This document shows, one piece after another, positions 26,368 through 34,818 of a stretch of DNA of 64,000 bases. Numbering within the stretch: the stretch's first letter is position 1; every line of letters begins with the position of its first letter. The notes under the pieces were generated by a model. The model ran no database searches and was not told the DNA's origin. It saw nothing but the letters and a program-made list of their open reading frames with translations. This DNA is from Bradyrhizobium sp. Y36 (lineage in GTDB: Bacteria > Pseudomonadota > Alphaproteobacteria > Rhizobiales > Xanthobacteraceae): contig NZ_NWTI01000007.1 in assembly GCF_002531575.1 (NCBI RefSeq), positions 186,001-250,000 of the forward strand. The letters run 5' to 3'. A program made the position numbers and the translations under genes.

Positions 26368-27339
26368 TTATTGTCGTCGTCTCGCATTCTTCAGCGTCTC
26401 GGATGGCAGCTCGCCGATCGCCTGACGATATTCCGATGCGAAGCGCCCGAGATTTCGGAAGCCGCATTTGAACGCCACGGCCAGCACGCTGGTCTGTCCA
26501 TCGGGCCGTCGCAGCAGCTCAGCGGCGTGTTGAAGCCGAACGCGCCGCGCGAACTGGCCCGGTGATCCCCGCCCGGAATCCGAGAACTCACGGAACACCG
26601 TCCGTACGCTCACATTGGCGACCTCGGCGATCTCCTGGAAATCGAGAGGTTCGTCCCAATGGGCCTCGATGTAGGATTCCACGATGTCGACCACGGTGCG
26701 ATTGGCGCTCGGCGCGGAGCTCTGCAGGCGATCGGAGAAATTGTGCCGATGCGCCAGAAGAATCCGGAACATCAGCGCCCGCTCGAGTTCGGCGATGGCG
26801 ATCGGCGAGTAATCCTGCCCGAACCTCTCCAGCTCCTCGGCAAACCTGAAGACGTCGTGGCGCACCTGCGTCATCGCCACCGGGTCGGCTTCGCGCGAGA
26901 CGAAACGCAAGTTCGTGCCGCTGGCGTCGCCGAGCAGGCTCTTTAGCAAGCCCTCGAGTGCATGGGCGTCTATTCTCAGCACCAATTGGCGATAGCCCGG
27001 CGCAAAGTCGAGATCCAGCCTGGCGTCTCCCGAGATGACGGGAGTCCAGGCATCGATCGGTCGGCTATTGCCGCCGGTCGTGAATCCCGCAGTCCCCTGG
27101 ATGGAGAAGAACTGGCGGAGGATTTGCGACTCAGGAAACGACAGCGATGCCGCGCCATCATAGGCGCAGAACGCCAGGCCGATCGAATTCAGTCGGGCGA
27201 GATTGGCCTGGATCGCAAAATCGCTGTCGTGTTTCTCAAACCGGTCGGCGCCATAGGCCGTAAACAGCCGCTCGCGCGCGAACTCACTGTCCCGCGACTG
27301 CAGCAACGGATAACGATCGAGGTACGAGACGGCGGCCAA
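26368..27339 (-). CDS. AraC-family transcriptional regulator
   Basis: 323 residues. The N-terminal half (~30-200) resembles the AraC-binding-like (cupin-type) ligand domain, and the C-terminal ~100 residues hold two helix-turn-helices (DFQEIAEVANVSVRTVFREF and VAFKCGFRNLGRFASEYRQ). The likely start is TTG 27339 with GAGG eight bases upstream. No clear target operon is next to it; the chemoreceptor gene is divergent 468 bases away, and the CitE-like gene is convergent. Confidence 0.9.
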   Translation of the reverse strand: MAAVSYLDRYPLLQSRDSEFARERLFTAYGADRFEKHDSDFAIQANLARLNSIGLAFCAYDGAASLSFPESQILRQFFSIQGTAGFTTGGNSRPIDAWTPVISGDARLDLDFAPGYRQLVLRIDAHALEGLLKSLLGDASGTNLRFVSREADPVAMTQVRHDVFRFAEELERFGQDYSPIAIAELERALMFRILLAHRHNFSDRLQSSAPSANRTVVDIVESYIEAHWDEPLDFQEIAEVANVSVRTVFREFSDSGRGSPGQFARRVRLQHAAELLRRPDGQTSVLAVAFKCGFRNLGRFASEYRQAIGELPSETLKNARRRQ

Positions 27340-27807
27340 ATCAAAATCCTCAAGCGCTCAAGCTACTAAATCGGAATCCGTACGCTACCAATTGGAAATT
27401 GCAGGAAGAGTCCCTCCGCGACTATCGGCTGCCAGCGACAACTTGTTTGCCACTGCGGCAAGTTGTCCGGACGGCCGTGTGCGAACAGGCGAACTGCGCA
27501 TTCTCTGCCTCGCGGTCGGCGTTTTGCCGAATACCGATAGCGAATTCAGCATGCCCTTCGCAACTCGGGACCAATAGGGCCGCCGAAGTCGTCGTGTGTC
27601 GCTGTCAGGTTAATGGTCCTGGCAAAATGCGGCCATTGTGTCTGCGATCGGACAAATACTCTGATAATTCGATTCAGATATCACTTCATTCGCACGGACG
27701 GCCCGCCGAGTGAACTCGAACCGCGCGCGGTCTGCAGCAAGACAATGATTGTCAAAGGTCGGTCGCCCCCGCGCTTCGGCCTGAACATCAACTTTCGGAG
27801 CGAGAGA
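27340..27807. other. Gene-free 468-base region between AraC regulator and chemoreceptor
   Basis: An unusually long upstream region. It contains an inverted repeat, acaacttg (27438-27445) with caagttgt (27459-27466), that also allows an inner tgcc/ggca pairing. An AT-rich patch near 27655-27690 could hold a promoter for the chemoreceptor. The segment is in frame with the chemoreceptor on the plus strand from 27613, but its composition does not look coding. Confidence 0.5.
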
Positions 27808-29484
27808 ATGTTTGGTCGCAAGTCCCTGGGCGATGCCCAGGCCCAGATTGATGCCGTCGGTCGCTCGCAGGCCATGATCGAATTCAGCATGGACGGCACG
27901 ATCCTCAAGGCCAATAAGAACTTCCTGGACGCGCTCGGCTACGGTCTCGACCAGATTCAAGGCAAGCACCACTCCATGTTCGTGGCGGCCGATCTGCGCG
28001 ACGGCGCCGATTATCAGGCGTTCTGGGCGGCGCTGCGCCGCGGTGAGTCTCAGGCGGGTGAGTTCAAGCGCATCGCGGCCGGCGGCCGCGAGATCTGGAT
28101 CGAAGCCTCCTACAATCCGGTTCTCGGCAACGATGGCAAGCCGGTCAAGGTCGTCAAGATCGCGACCGAGATCACGGCAAAGAAGCTGCGCAGCATGGCC
28201 GATGCATCCAAGCTCGTCGCGATCAACCGGGCTCAGGCCGTGATCGAGTTCAGGCTCGATGGCACGGTCATCGCGGCCAACGAGAATTTCTGCAAGACGC
28301 TCGGCTATTCGCTGGCGGAGATCCAGGGCAAGCACCACCGCCTGTTCATGCCGCAGGCAGACCTTGACGGTGCAGCCTATCGTGAGTTCTGGGAAAAGCT
28401 CAACCGGGGTGAATACCAGGCCGGCGAGTTCAAGCGCATCGCCAAGGGCGGTCGCGAGGTGTGGATTCTGGCGAGCTACAACCCCGTGATGGACGACAAC
28501 GGTCGGCCGATCGGCGTGGTCAAGTTCGCAACCGACGTCACGGCGGCGAAGCTGAAGAACGCCGATCTCGCCGGCCAGATCGCCGCAATCGACAAGGCAC
28601 AGGCGGTGATCGAGTTCAACATGGACGGCACGATCGTCACGGCCAACGCCAACTTCCTCGGCGCTGTCGGCTACGCGCTCGACGAGATCAAGGGCCGGCA
28701 TCACAGCATTTTCGTCGAGGCCAATGAGCGCGACGATGCGTCCTATCGTGAATTCTGGGCGGCGCTCAATCGCGGCGAGTACCAGGCCGCCGAATACAAG
28801 CGCATCGGCAAGGGCGGAAAGGAGATCTACATCCAGGCCTCCTACAATCCGATCCTCGACCTCAACGGCAAGCCGTTCAAGGTCGTGAAATACGCCACCG
28901 ACACCACCGCGCAGGTGCTGGTTCGCATGGGCAACGAACGTGTCCGCGCCATGATGGAATCGGTTGCCGCCGGCTCTGAGGAGCTCAACGCCTCGGTGCG
29001 GGAGATTTCCGAGGCCATGACCAAATCACGTGAAACCGCGGTCGGCGCCGTGGAGCAGGTCTCCTCTGCCGATGCCCAGGCCCAGCGCCTGACCGACGCC
29101 GCGCAGTCGATGAGCGGCATCGTCGAGATGATCAACAACATCACCGGTCAGATCAATCTGCTCGCGCTCAACGCGACGATCGAATCGGCCCGTGCCGGCG
29201 AAGCCGGCCGCGGCTTTGCCGTGGTCGCCTCCGAGGTGAAGGGCCTTGCCAACCAGGCCAAGCAAGCCACCGACAAGATCGCTCAGGAGATCGGCAGTCT
29301 CAACCAGATCTCCGGCGACGTCGTCGGCGCCCTCGTTACGATCAAGCAGGCGATCAACAACGTCAGCGAGTACGTGACATCGACCGCCGCGGCGATCGAG
29401 GAGCAGAGCACGGTGACGAACGAGATGTCGACCAGCATGCAGCGCGCCGCGGCGGAAGCCGCCGCGATGACCAATCGGGCCTGA
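27808..29484 (+). CDS. Soluble triple-PAS methyl-accepting chemotaxis protein
   Basis: 558 residues. Three PAS domains (about 8-128, 130-250, 252-372) repeat with a period of exactly 122 codons: the (A)(M/V)IEF..DGT motif begins at bases 27871, 28237 and 28603. Each carries GKHH or GRHH and a GGREIWI/GGKEIYI strand. The C-terminal signalling domain (~385-555) has the receptor tip [21 protein letters not shown]. No membrane helix or HAMP domain is present, so it should be cytosolic and sense an internal signal such as redox state or energy (inference; cofactor unknown). It lacks the CheR-tethering pentapeptide. ATG 27808 follows GGAGCGAGAGA. Confidence 0.93.
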   Translation: MFGRKSLGDAQAQIDAVGRSQAMIEFSMDGTILKANKNFLDALGYGLDQIQGKHHSMFVAADLRDGADYQAFWAALRRGESQAGEFKRIAAGGREIWIEASYNPVLGNDGKPVKVVKIATEITAKKLRSMADASKLVAINRAQAVIEFRLDGTVIAANENFCKTLGYSLAEIQGKHHRLFMPQADLDGAAYREFWEKLNRGEYQAGEFKRIAKGGREVWILASYNPVMDDNGRPIGVVKFATDVTAAKLKNADLAGQIAAIDKAQAVIEFNMDGTIVTANANFLGAVGYALDEIKGRHHSIFVEANERDDASYREFWAALNRGEYQAAEYKRIGKGGKEIYIQASYNPILDLNGKPFKVVKYATDTTAQVLVRMGNERVRAMMESVAAGSEELNASVREISEAMTKSRETAVGAVEQVSSADAQAQRLTDAAQSMSGIVEMINNITGQINLLALNATIESARAGEAGRGFAVVASEVKGLANQAKQATDKIAQEIGSLNQISGDVVGALVTIKQAINNVSEYVTSTAAAIEEQSTVTNEMSTSMQRAAAEAAAMTNRA

Positions 29485-29558
29485 TCAGGCGGACCCTGTG
29501 GCCGCGTTCTGCCACGCGGGGAAGATGGGTGTCCCCGGTCGCTAACCCGCCGGGCCGC

Positions 29559-29978
29559 TCAGCGCGGCGCGACGTCGGCGCGATCGAGCGACTCCAGGGT
29601 TGCGGCATTGGCGCAATAGCCGTGGTAGTTCTCCGCGGCGGTGCCGTCGGCGAGATCGCGGTCGCATTGTCCCTTGTGATTGCACAGCGAGCAGACCCGC
29701 TCCATGTCGCGGAGCAGCAGCGGCTGCGCACGGCCGAGGCCTTCGGCGCTGATCCCGAGCTGCTGCAGCATCATCGGCAGCTCGTCGGCGGAATGCTTGC
29801 CGTGACGAACCAGCTCCTCCAGGTCATCGGGCGCGATCCGTAGGTCGCTCGCGATCCGGTCGAAATCGGCGCGATCGAGCTGCCGCATCTCGTTCATCTC
29901 ACGGCGATGCTTCAGCCAGCTCGCAAAGGAATCGATGAGGTCCTGAACGATGGGATAAGGCCTGCTTGCGGTGCTCAT
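29559..29978 (-). CDS. DUF6455-like small cysteine protein
   Basis: 139 residues from ATG 29978, preceded by AAGGAGC. Helical N-terminal part with MNEMRQLDRADFDRIASDL resembles the short DUF1127-like/YjiS helix, followed by DLEELVRHGKHSADELP. Four cysteines near the C-terminus (C96, C99, C105, C122; CSLCNHKGQC...YHGYC) could bind a metal or Fe-S cluster. No export signal. I recognise the DUF6455 pattern but no biochemical role is known to me. Convergent with the chemoreceptor gene. Confidence 0.82.
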   Translation of the reverse strand: MSTASRPYPIVQDLIDSFASWLKHRREMNEMRQLDRADFDRIASDLRIAPDDLEELVRHGKHSADELPMMLQQLGISAEGLGRAQPLLLRDMERVCSLCNHKGQCDRDLADGTAAENYHGYCANAATLESLDRADVAPR

Positions 29979-30080
29979 GGAAAGCTCCTTCGGACGGCGG
30001 AATTGGAGCCAATTAAGCACAATGTTGCAGAGGCGCGTTGCGCTGGATCAAACTTGAAGGTGCCTCGGAAATAGAGCGCG

Positions 30081-30206
30081 TGTCCCGGACGCGGTGCGGC
30101 GCCATAGGCGCGACTGCACGCGTCTTCGACGCGCTATGGTGCCGCTCCGCTGGGCCCCGGCTCAGCAGCGCATCACCAGGGGGTACTGCGCTGCGTCCGG
30201 GGTACG
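30081..30206. repeat. Palindromic repeat, family F copy 1 (tgtcccggacgcg... arms)
   Basis: Left arm cccggacgcgg near 30084 pairs with ctgcgtccggg near 30191-30201; inner gcgcc/gcgctatgg segments can also pair. Related to 45770-45907. Lies just beyond the 3' end of the glycosyltransferase gene. Confidence 0.75.
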
Positions 30207-30211
30207 AGAGT

Positions 30212-30997
30212 TCAGCTAAACCGCTCCGTCGCCCAGGCATACAGGCTGCCTGGAATCGGCTTTTCGCCGCCGCGTCCCTTGGGGGAGATGTGCAGGCCGA
30301 TAATGTCAGGATTGGTGACGAGGCCGAGATAGCTCGAGGGATCGAAGAACAGCTTTGGCTCGGCATGCACGGCGTAGAATGATTGCTTCGGCAGCGCGCA
30401 TCCCAGCTCGCCGGTGCGGCGCGCCAGTGCGGTGAGCGCCGCGGGGCCGAAGATCGCGACGCGGATATCCGCGAGGCGGTTCGAGCCGCCGCGCAGGCGC
30501 CGCATCATGAAGGTGATGCGATGGCGCACCGACAGCCAGTTCGGCGTCAGATCTTCCTGCTCCATCAGCTCTTCGAAGGCGGCGACGATGCCGTGCGCGG
30601 GCGGCAGGTAGATCACGGAATTGCCGAGCTGGCGCGGTCGCTCCCAGGCGAAATAGGGCTTTGCCGGGTCGATCTCGACAGGCCTCAGCAGCAGCACGTC
30701 GGCGTCGAGCCAGAGGCCGAGGCCCTTCGCCATCAGCTTCATGCGGAAGAAGTCGCTGAACTGCAGCGTTGTCCAGTCGCGCCAGCTTCCGTCGGGCTGC
30801 GGCGGCCGCAGCCGTTCGGAGAACGCGTGCGGCAGGATCGCTTCCGCCTCCGCGTTCTGGATGCCGGCAGGCAGACCGGGAATGGGGTCGAAGCTGTAGA
30901 CCGTGACCTTGTGGCCGGCAGCCAACTGCGAGCGCAGACAGGTCTGGCGCAGTGCGTCCATCGGGCCGTGCCAGAAGGTGACGATCTCGGGCAGCAT
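30212..30997 (-). CDS. DXD-motif glycosyltransferase (capsular-synthesis/sugar-transferase type)
   Basis: 261 residues. A Rossmann-like GT-A start (IVTFWHGPMDALRQTCLRS) leads to the metal/nucleotide-sugar motif LWLDADVLLL with DAD at 98-100, a pattern seen in the Gly_transf_sug and Caps_synth families. Downstream ERPRQLGNSVIYLP fits the acceptor-side loop. It probably transfers one sugar to a cell-surface glycan, but donor and acceptor are unknown. No signal peptide or membrane helix. ATG 30997 (MLPEIV) is chosen over an upstream start 18 codons earlier, which lies in the leuD terminator region. Confidence 0.83.
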   Translation of the reverse strand: MLPEIVTFWHGPMDALRQTCLRSQLAAGHKVTVYSFDPIPGLPAGIQNAEAEAILPHAFSERLRPPQPDGSWRDWTTLQFSDFFRMKLMAKGLGLWLDADVLLLRPVEIDPAKPYFAWERPRQLGNSVIYLPPAHGIVAAFEELMEQEDLTPNWLSVRHRITFMMRRLRGGSNRLADIRVAIFGPAALTALARRTGELGCALPKQSFYAVHAEPKLFFDPSSYLGLVTNPDIIGLHISPKGRGGEKPIPGSLYAWATERFS

Positions 30998-31023
30998 TCG
31001 CGAGCTATAGGGATAAGAAGGAC

Positions 31024-31058
31024 AAAGAAAAAGCCCCGGCGCGGACAGCACCGGGGCT
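31024..31058 (-). terminator. Rho-independent terminator of leuD
   Basis: On the minus strand agccccgg/ccggggct (31058-31051 with 31039-31032) forms an eight-base stem followed by TTTTTCTTTG. It begins 18 bases after the leuD stop and lies upstream of the glycosyltransferase start, so the two genes are separate units. Confidence 0.92.
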
Positions 31059-31075
31059 CGAAGCTGAGAGCGATC

Positions 31076-31681
31076 TCAGGCCCAGGCGCGCTCGCGCTTG
31101 AGCTTGTCCTCGTAGCTGTCGATCGAGGACTTCTTTTCCATGGTGAGACCGATGTCGTCGAGGCCGTTGATCAGGCAGTGCTTGCGGAACGGGTCGATCT
31201 CGAACTTGACCTTGCCGCCGTCGGGGCCGCGGATCTCCTGGTTCGGCAGGTCGATCGTCAGCGTCGCGTTGGCGCCGCGCTCGGCGTCGTCGAACAGCTT
31301 GTCGAGGTCTTCCTGAGAGACGCGGATCGGCAGAATGCCGTTCTTGAAGCAGTTGTTGTAGAAGATGTCGCCGAACGAGGTCGAGATCACGCAGCGGATG
31401 CCGAAGTCGAGCAGCGCCCAGGGCGCGTGCTCGCGGCTCGAGCCGCAGCCGAAATTGTCGCCGGCCACCAGCACCTTCGCGCCGCGATAGGCGGGCTGGT
31501 TGAGCACGAAGTCCGGGTTCTCGCTGCCGTCGTCCTTGTAGCGCTGCTCGGAGAAGAGCCCCTTGCCAAGGCCGGTGCGCTTGATGGTCTTGAGGTACTG
31601 CTTCGGAATGATCATGTCGGTGTCGACATTGATGATCTTCAGCGGCGCCGCGACGCCTTCCAGCGTGGTGAACTTGTCCAT
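31076..31681 (-). CDS. leuD: 3-isopropylmalate dehydratase small subunit
   Basis: 201 residues. With LeuC it isomerises 2- to 3-isopropylmalate. The N-terminal [22 protein letters not shown] and the substrate-recognition loop [17 protein letters not shown] are intact. It is separated from leuC by about 4 kb of unrelated genes and has its own terminator, so the two subunits must be balanced across two transcripts. Confidence 0.97.
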   Translation of the reverse strand: MDKFTTLEGVAAPLKIINVDTDMIIPKQYLKTIKRTGLGKGLFSEQRYKDDGSENPDFVLNQPAYRGAKVLVAGDNFGCGSSREHAPWALLDFGIRCVISTSFGDIFYNNCFKNGILPIRVSQEDLDKLFDDAERGANATLTIDLPNQEIRGPDGGKVKFEIDPFRKHCLINGLDDIGLTMEKKSSIDSYEDKLKRERAWA

Positions 31682-31768
31682 CTCAGGCTTCCCGGTTTGT
31701 CGTCAGGGGAGGGCTGTTTAGCCCGGTTGGTGCGCGAATCCTAGGCCGGATTCGGCAATATTGACCTG

Positions 31769-32338
31769 TCAGAGGGGCGGAGCCATGGCGTCGGGGACGA
31801 AGCCCGTCGGCAGGCCGTCGATGCTCTTCATGTTCTTCAGGCCCCAGTATTTTCGCAGATTATCGAGGCCCTGCCTGGTCCAGTAGCGGACGAGGCTGCC
31901 ACGCTCCTGTTTGTAGTCGAACAGCGGCACACCCATGCCGCACGACGTCTGCACGAGGTCGACGGAGAGGCGCACGATCTGGCGGGCGCCGGCGATGTCC
32001 TCGAACCCCGGGGCGAGATCGGCATATTCCGGGGTGCCGCGCATCAGTGACCGAGCCTGGCCATAGAGCCGCAGGATCATCGGGGCACCTTCGAAGGCGC
32101 AAAACATGATGGTCAACCGCTTGTCGTCGGAGGCGGTCAGATGCGCGCGGGTCTCGCTGCCGCTGCCGGTGCAATCGAGGTAGGCGACATCATTATCGCC
32201 GAGCACCTGGAATGAGGACAGGCCCTTGGGCGACACGTTGATGCGCCCCTTCGGCGGGGCGCTCGCGACGAAGAAGATCTTCTGCCGCGCGATGAAAGCC
32301 CTGTGCTCGGGTTCGATCCCGGTGAATTGCTTGCCCAT
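31769..32338 (-). CDS. Pyridoxamine 5'-phosphate oxidase-fold protein
   Basis: 189 residues; flavin-type split barrel with AFIARQKIFFVASAPPKGRINVSPKG at the start, a pattern of PPOX proteins often annotated only as putative. The C-terminal half (GMGVPLFDYKQERGSLVRYWTRQG) is typical of this longer subgroup. ATG 32338 (MGKQFTG) is taken over a start 12 codons upstream, because the shared promoter gap then has normal size. It is divergent from an HTH regulator that may control it. Confidence 0.87.
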   Translation of the reverse strand: MGKQFTGIEPEHRAFIARQKIFFVASAPPKGRINVSPKGLSSFQVLGDNDVAYLDCTGSGSETRAHLTASDDKRLTIMFCAFEGAPMILRLYGQARSLMRGTPEYADLAPGFEDIAGARQIVRLSVDLVQTSCGMGVPLFDYKQERGSLVRYWTRQGLDNLRKYWGLKNMKSIDGLPTGFVPDAMAPPL

Positions 32339-32435
32339 GTCCGTGCGTCCTTGCGCAGCGACGAAGTCGGGCAAAGAGCTAGCACGGCCTTGATACCAGT
32401 TTAAGTACCTAGGTTATGATGGTATAAAAACCACC
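32339..32435. promoter_or_regulatory. Divergent promoter region with a palindrome, PPOX gene/HTH regulator
   Basis: AT-rich for this genome. A perfect palindrome acctaggt (32407-32414) lies inside ttaagtacctaggttatgatgg, 22 bases before the regulator ATG. It is a candidate operator for the neighbouring HTH protein acting on both genes (inference). Confidence 0.5.
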
Positions 32436-33227
32436 ATGAAAGCTCAGGACCCGATCGCACCGGCTCTGTCGCTCAGCGCGTTCCTGCGGGCGCTCCGGGA
32501 GCGCCAGTCTCCAGCAGAATTCGGCCTCGCCGCCGGCCCGCGACGGCGTACGCCGGGCCTGCGGCGCGAGGAGGTCGCTCAGCTCTGCGGATTGAGCGTC
32601 ACCTGGTACACGTGGATCGAGCAGGGGCGCGATGTGTCCGTCTCTGCTTCGGCGCTTGCGCGCCTCGCCAGCGGACTGCGGCTGTCACGGGCCGAGCGCA
32701 GCTATCTGTTCGAGATTGCCGGCAAACGCGATCCCGAGCGTCCCGGCGCCAGCGATGACCCGCCTGAAGAGATCCTGGCCTGCGTCGATGCGATCGATGG
32801 GCCCGCCTACATCCTCGATCGCACATGGCGCGCGCGTCGCTGGAATGCGAAAGCGTCGCTTCTGTTCGCGGGATGGCTCGATGCGGACGGCGAGAAAAAT
32901 CTGCTGCGCTACATCTTCCTCAGGCCCGAGGCGCGAACCCTGATCCTGGACTGGACCTCGCGCGCACGTCGCGTCGTCGCGGAGTTCCGCGCCGCAGTGA
33001 CGGCCTACTCCGACGATCCCGAGATTCGCCGGCTGGTCGAGGAGCTGAGACTCCAAAGCCCGGACTTCGAACGGTGCTGGGACACGCAGGGGGTTTTGGC
33101 GCGCGAGGGAGGCGAGCGCGCGTTCGATCATCCGGCCATGGGGCTATTGCACTATCAGCAGGTGTCGCTGTCCCTCGCGGGGTGGTCCGACTATCGGCTG
33201 ACAATGCTTCTCCCCGCGACGCGCTGA
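32436..33227 (+). CDS. XRE-type HTH regulator with MmyB-like ligand domain
   Basis: 263 residues. The N-terminal HTH (~13-95) includes RTPGLRREEVAQLCGLSVTWYTWIEQGRD, the hallmark of the Streptomyces MmyB-like regulators. The rest (~105-255) is the PAS-like MmyB ligand-binding domain (GPAYILDRTWRARRWNAKA...). Such proteins typically regulate a divergently encoded oxidoreductase, and a PPOX-fold gene is divergent here, so control of that gene is a reasonable inference. The known relatives bind fatty-acid-like ligands; the ligand here is unknown. Confidence 0.9.
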   Translation: MKAQDPIAPALSLSAFLRALRERQSPAEFGLAAGPRRRTPGLRREEVAQLCGLSVTWYTWIEQGRDVSVSASALARLASGLRLSRAERSYLFEIAGKRDPERPGASDDPPEEILACVDAIDGPAYILDRTWRARRWNAKASLLFAGWLDADGEKNLLRYIFLRPEARTLILDWTSRARRVVAEFRAAVTAYSDDPEIRRLVEELRLQSPDFERCWDTQGVLAREGGERAFDHPAMGLLHYQQVSLSLAGWSDYRLTMLLPATR

Positions 33228-33240
33228 TGGACGCCGAGTC

Positions 33241-33639
33241 CTACTCGGCCTGCGCCTCGATCGCCGCCATATCGTCGTCCGAGAGGCCGAAATGGTGGCC
33301 GATCTCGTGGATCAGGACGTGGCGGACGATGTGGCCGAGGCTCTCGTCGTGCTCGGCCCAGTAATCCAGGATCGGGCGCCGGTAGAGCCAGACCATGTTG
33401 GGCAGCCGCGCCACATCGCCAAGGCTCTGCTGGGGCAGGCCGACGCCCTGGAACAGGCCGAGCAGGTCGAACTCGCTCTCGCATTCCATCTCGTCCAGGA
33501 CCTCCTCGGTGGGGAAGTCGTCGACGCGGATGATCACGCCCTCGCACAGCCCGCGAAATTCCGCCGGCAGGCCTTCGAATATCTCGTGTGCCGTCGCCTC
33601 CATCTCGGCGAGCGAGGGCGCTTTCAATTCCGTCCACAT
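33241..33639 (-). CDS. Zincin-type metallopeptidase family protein (PF06262-like)
   Basis: 132 residues. Zinc-binding HEIGHHFG at 111-118 near the C-terminus, with the preceding LPNMVWLYRRPILDYW, typical of the short Zincin_1 family. Cytosolic; proteolytic activity is predicted from the motif only. ATG 33639 (MWTELK) is preferred to an upstream start 12 codons earlier. It ends 13 bases after the convergent HTH gene. Confidence 0.9.
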   Translation of the reverse strand: MWTELKAPSLAEMEATAHEIFEGLPAEFRGLCEGVIIRVDDFPTEEVLDEMECESEFDLLGLFQGVGLPQQSLGDVARLPNMVWLYRRPILDYWAEHDESLGHIVRHVLIHEIGHHFGLSDDDMAAIEAQAE

Positions 33640-33762
33640 GCGATTTGTCTTAGCGCGGGTTCCTTGGCGATGCATCCGGCTTTATAAGCGCGGCGAGGTT
33701 GACGGGCGCCGCCAAAACGGGGAGCGTGGGCCGCGACTGGGACGTTTCAGGTGGGCGAAAAA

Positions 33763-34077
33763 ATGCGAGCAAGAACAGCGCTGACGCTACTGTGCATGGG
33801 GTTGTTTTCGCAGTTTTGCGTCGGCGCGGAGGCCCAGACGGCGGCCCCCGGTATCAGGCTGGCGCAGGCGGCCGCGCCGGATGACATCCCGCCGCCCCGC
33901 AAGCGTCCGCCAGCGCGCCTGCGCGTCACGCCCTATGACGCACCCGATGGCGTCTATCCGCGCTACAATCCGGGTCCCAATGCGGTCCGCGAATGCAACG
34001 CGACCTATGTGCAGGAATATCGGCCAAGCGGCACCGTGATCGTGCCGCGTGTGAGCTGCTATTGGCGCCCCGGCTAA
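33763..34077 (+). CDS. Small exported hypothetical protein
   Basis: 104 residues from ATG 33763 (a GTG four codons earlier is possible). The signal peptide ends near AEAQ-TAAPG (~26). The mature part has a PPPRKRPPARLRV linker and two cysteines (VRECNATY, RVSCYWRPG) that could form a disulfide. Its stop TAA shares its last base with the ATG of the next gene (TAATG), so both are likely translated together. Family not recognised. Confidence 0.75.
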   Translation: MRARTALTLLCMGLFSQFCVGAEAQTAAPGIRLAQAAAPDDIPPPRKRPPARLRVTPYDAPDGVYPRYNPGPNAVRECNATYVQEYRPSGTVIVPRVSCYWRPG

Positions 34078-34334
34078 TGGCGAGATGGATTGCATGCGCC
34101 GTTGCCGTCGCGCTGGTCGCGGGCCTGCCTTGCGCATCCGCCGCACCAGGGGTGACGGTTCCGGAGGCTTCGGCGGGGATCGCAATCTTCGATGCGCGAC
34201 GACCCGCGCGAGCCTATGTGGTGCGACCTGCGGTGCGCCGCGACCCGCGCTACTACGCGCGGCCCGTCCATTACCGTCCCTATCCTTACCGAGTGCCCGC
34301 ACCCTTCGTGTTCGGCTACGGCCCGTTCTGGTGA
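34077..34334 (+). CDS. Small exported Tyr/Arg/Pro-rich hypothetical protein
   Basis: 85 residues starting at ATG 34077 inside the preceding stop codon. A signal peptide (to ~22, PCASA) is followed by a short mature region rich in Tyr, Arg and Pro (RRDPRYYARPVHYRPYPYRVP) ending in FGYGPFW. No known domain. The start overlap and the similar style of both products suggest a small two-gene envelope operon. Confidence 0.68.
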   Translation: MARWIACAVAVALVAGLPCASAAPGVTVPEASAGIAIFDARRPARAYVVRPAVRRDPRYYARPVHYRPYPYRVPAPFVFGYGPFW

Positions 34335-34338
34335 CGCC

Positions 34339-34638
34339 CTAGCCGGTGGGGGTGAATCCCTTCACCAGCAGCACGGTCGCCTGCGCACCGGCCTTGCGGT
34401 CGCGCGAAATCTCCTCGTAGTCGGGTGACGTCGAGAAGGCGAGGAAAGCGGCCTCGTCCGGAAACGACATCATCACCAGCTTGTCGTGCGGCCATGCGCC
34501 TTCGAGCACACGCGGACGCTCGTCGGCGGCGAGCAGCCGTCCATTGTACTTCCGGAACACGTCGAAGAACCGCGCCTGGTAACGGTCATAGGCGGCGCGG
34601 TCCGTCATCTTCAGCTGCGCGATTGCGTAGACGGTCAT
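34339..34638 (-). CDS. DUF1330-family protein
   Basis: 99 residues in one ferredoxin-like alpha/beta barrel domain: YAIAQLKMTDRAAYDRYQARF, then LVMMSFPDEAAFLAF and a C-terminal VLLVKGF. DUF1330 is related to dimeric alpha-beta barrel proteins such as EthD and NIPSNAP; biochemical role unknown. Convergent with the small exported pair, leaving only four bases between them. Confidence 0.92.
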   Translation of the reverse strand: MTVYAIAQLKMTDRAAYDRYQARFFDVFRKYNGRLLAADERPRVLEGAWPHDKLVMMSFPDEAAFLAFSTSPDYEEISRDRKAGAQATVLLVKGFTPTG

Positions 34639-34818
34639 CGTTCAGAACTCCTCTCGTCGCGGCAACGCGCCGCATCGCAATTGCCAGCCTCGTTCATTCA
34701 TGGCGCGTTCACATCGCTGTCCGCAATTTAATCCAGGGAGCGACTGCCATTGAACAGGGATGACGCGCGGCCGGCAACGAGCATCGCAACTCCGCTGTCC
34801 AGATTCAGGGAGAATTCC

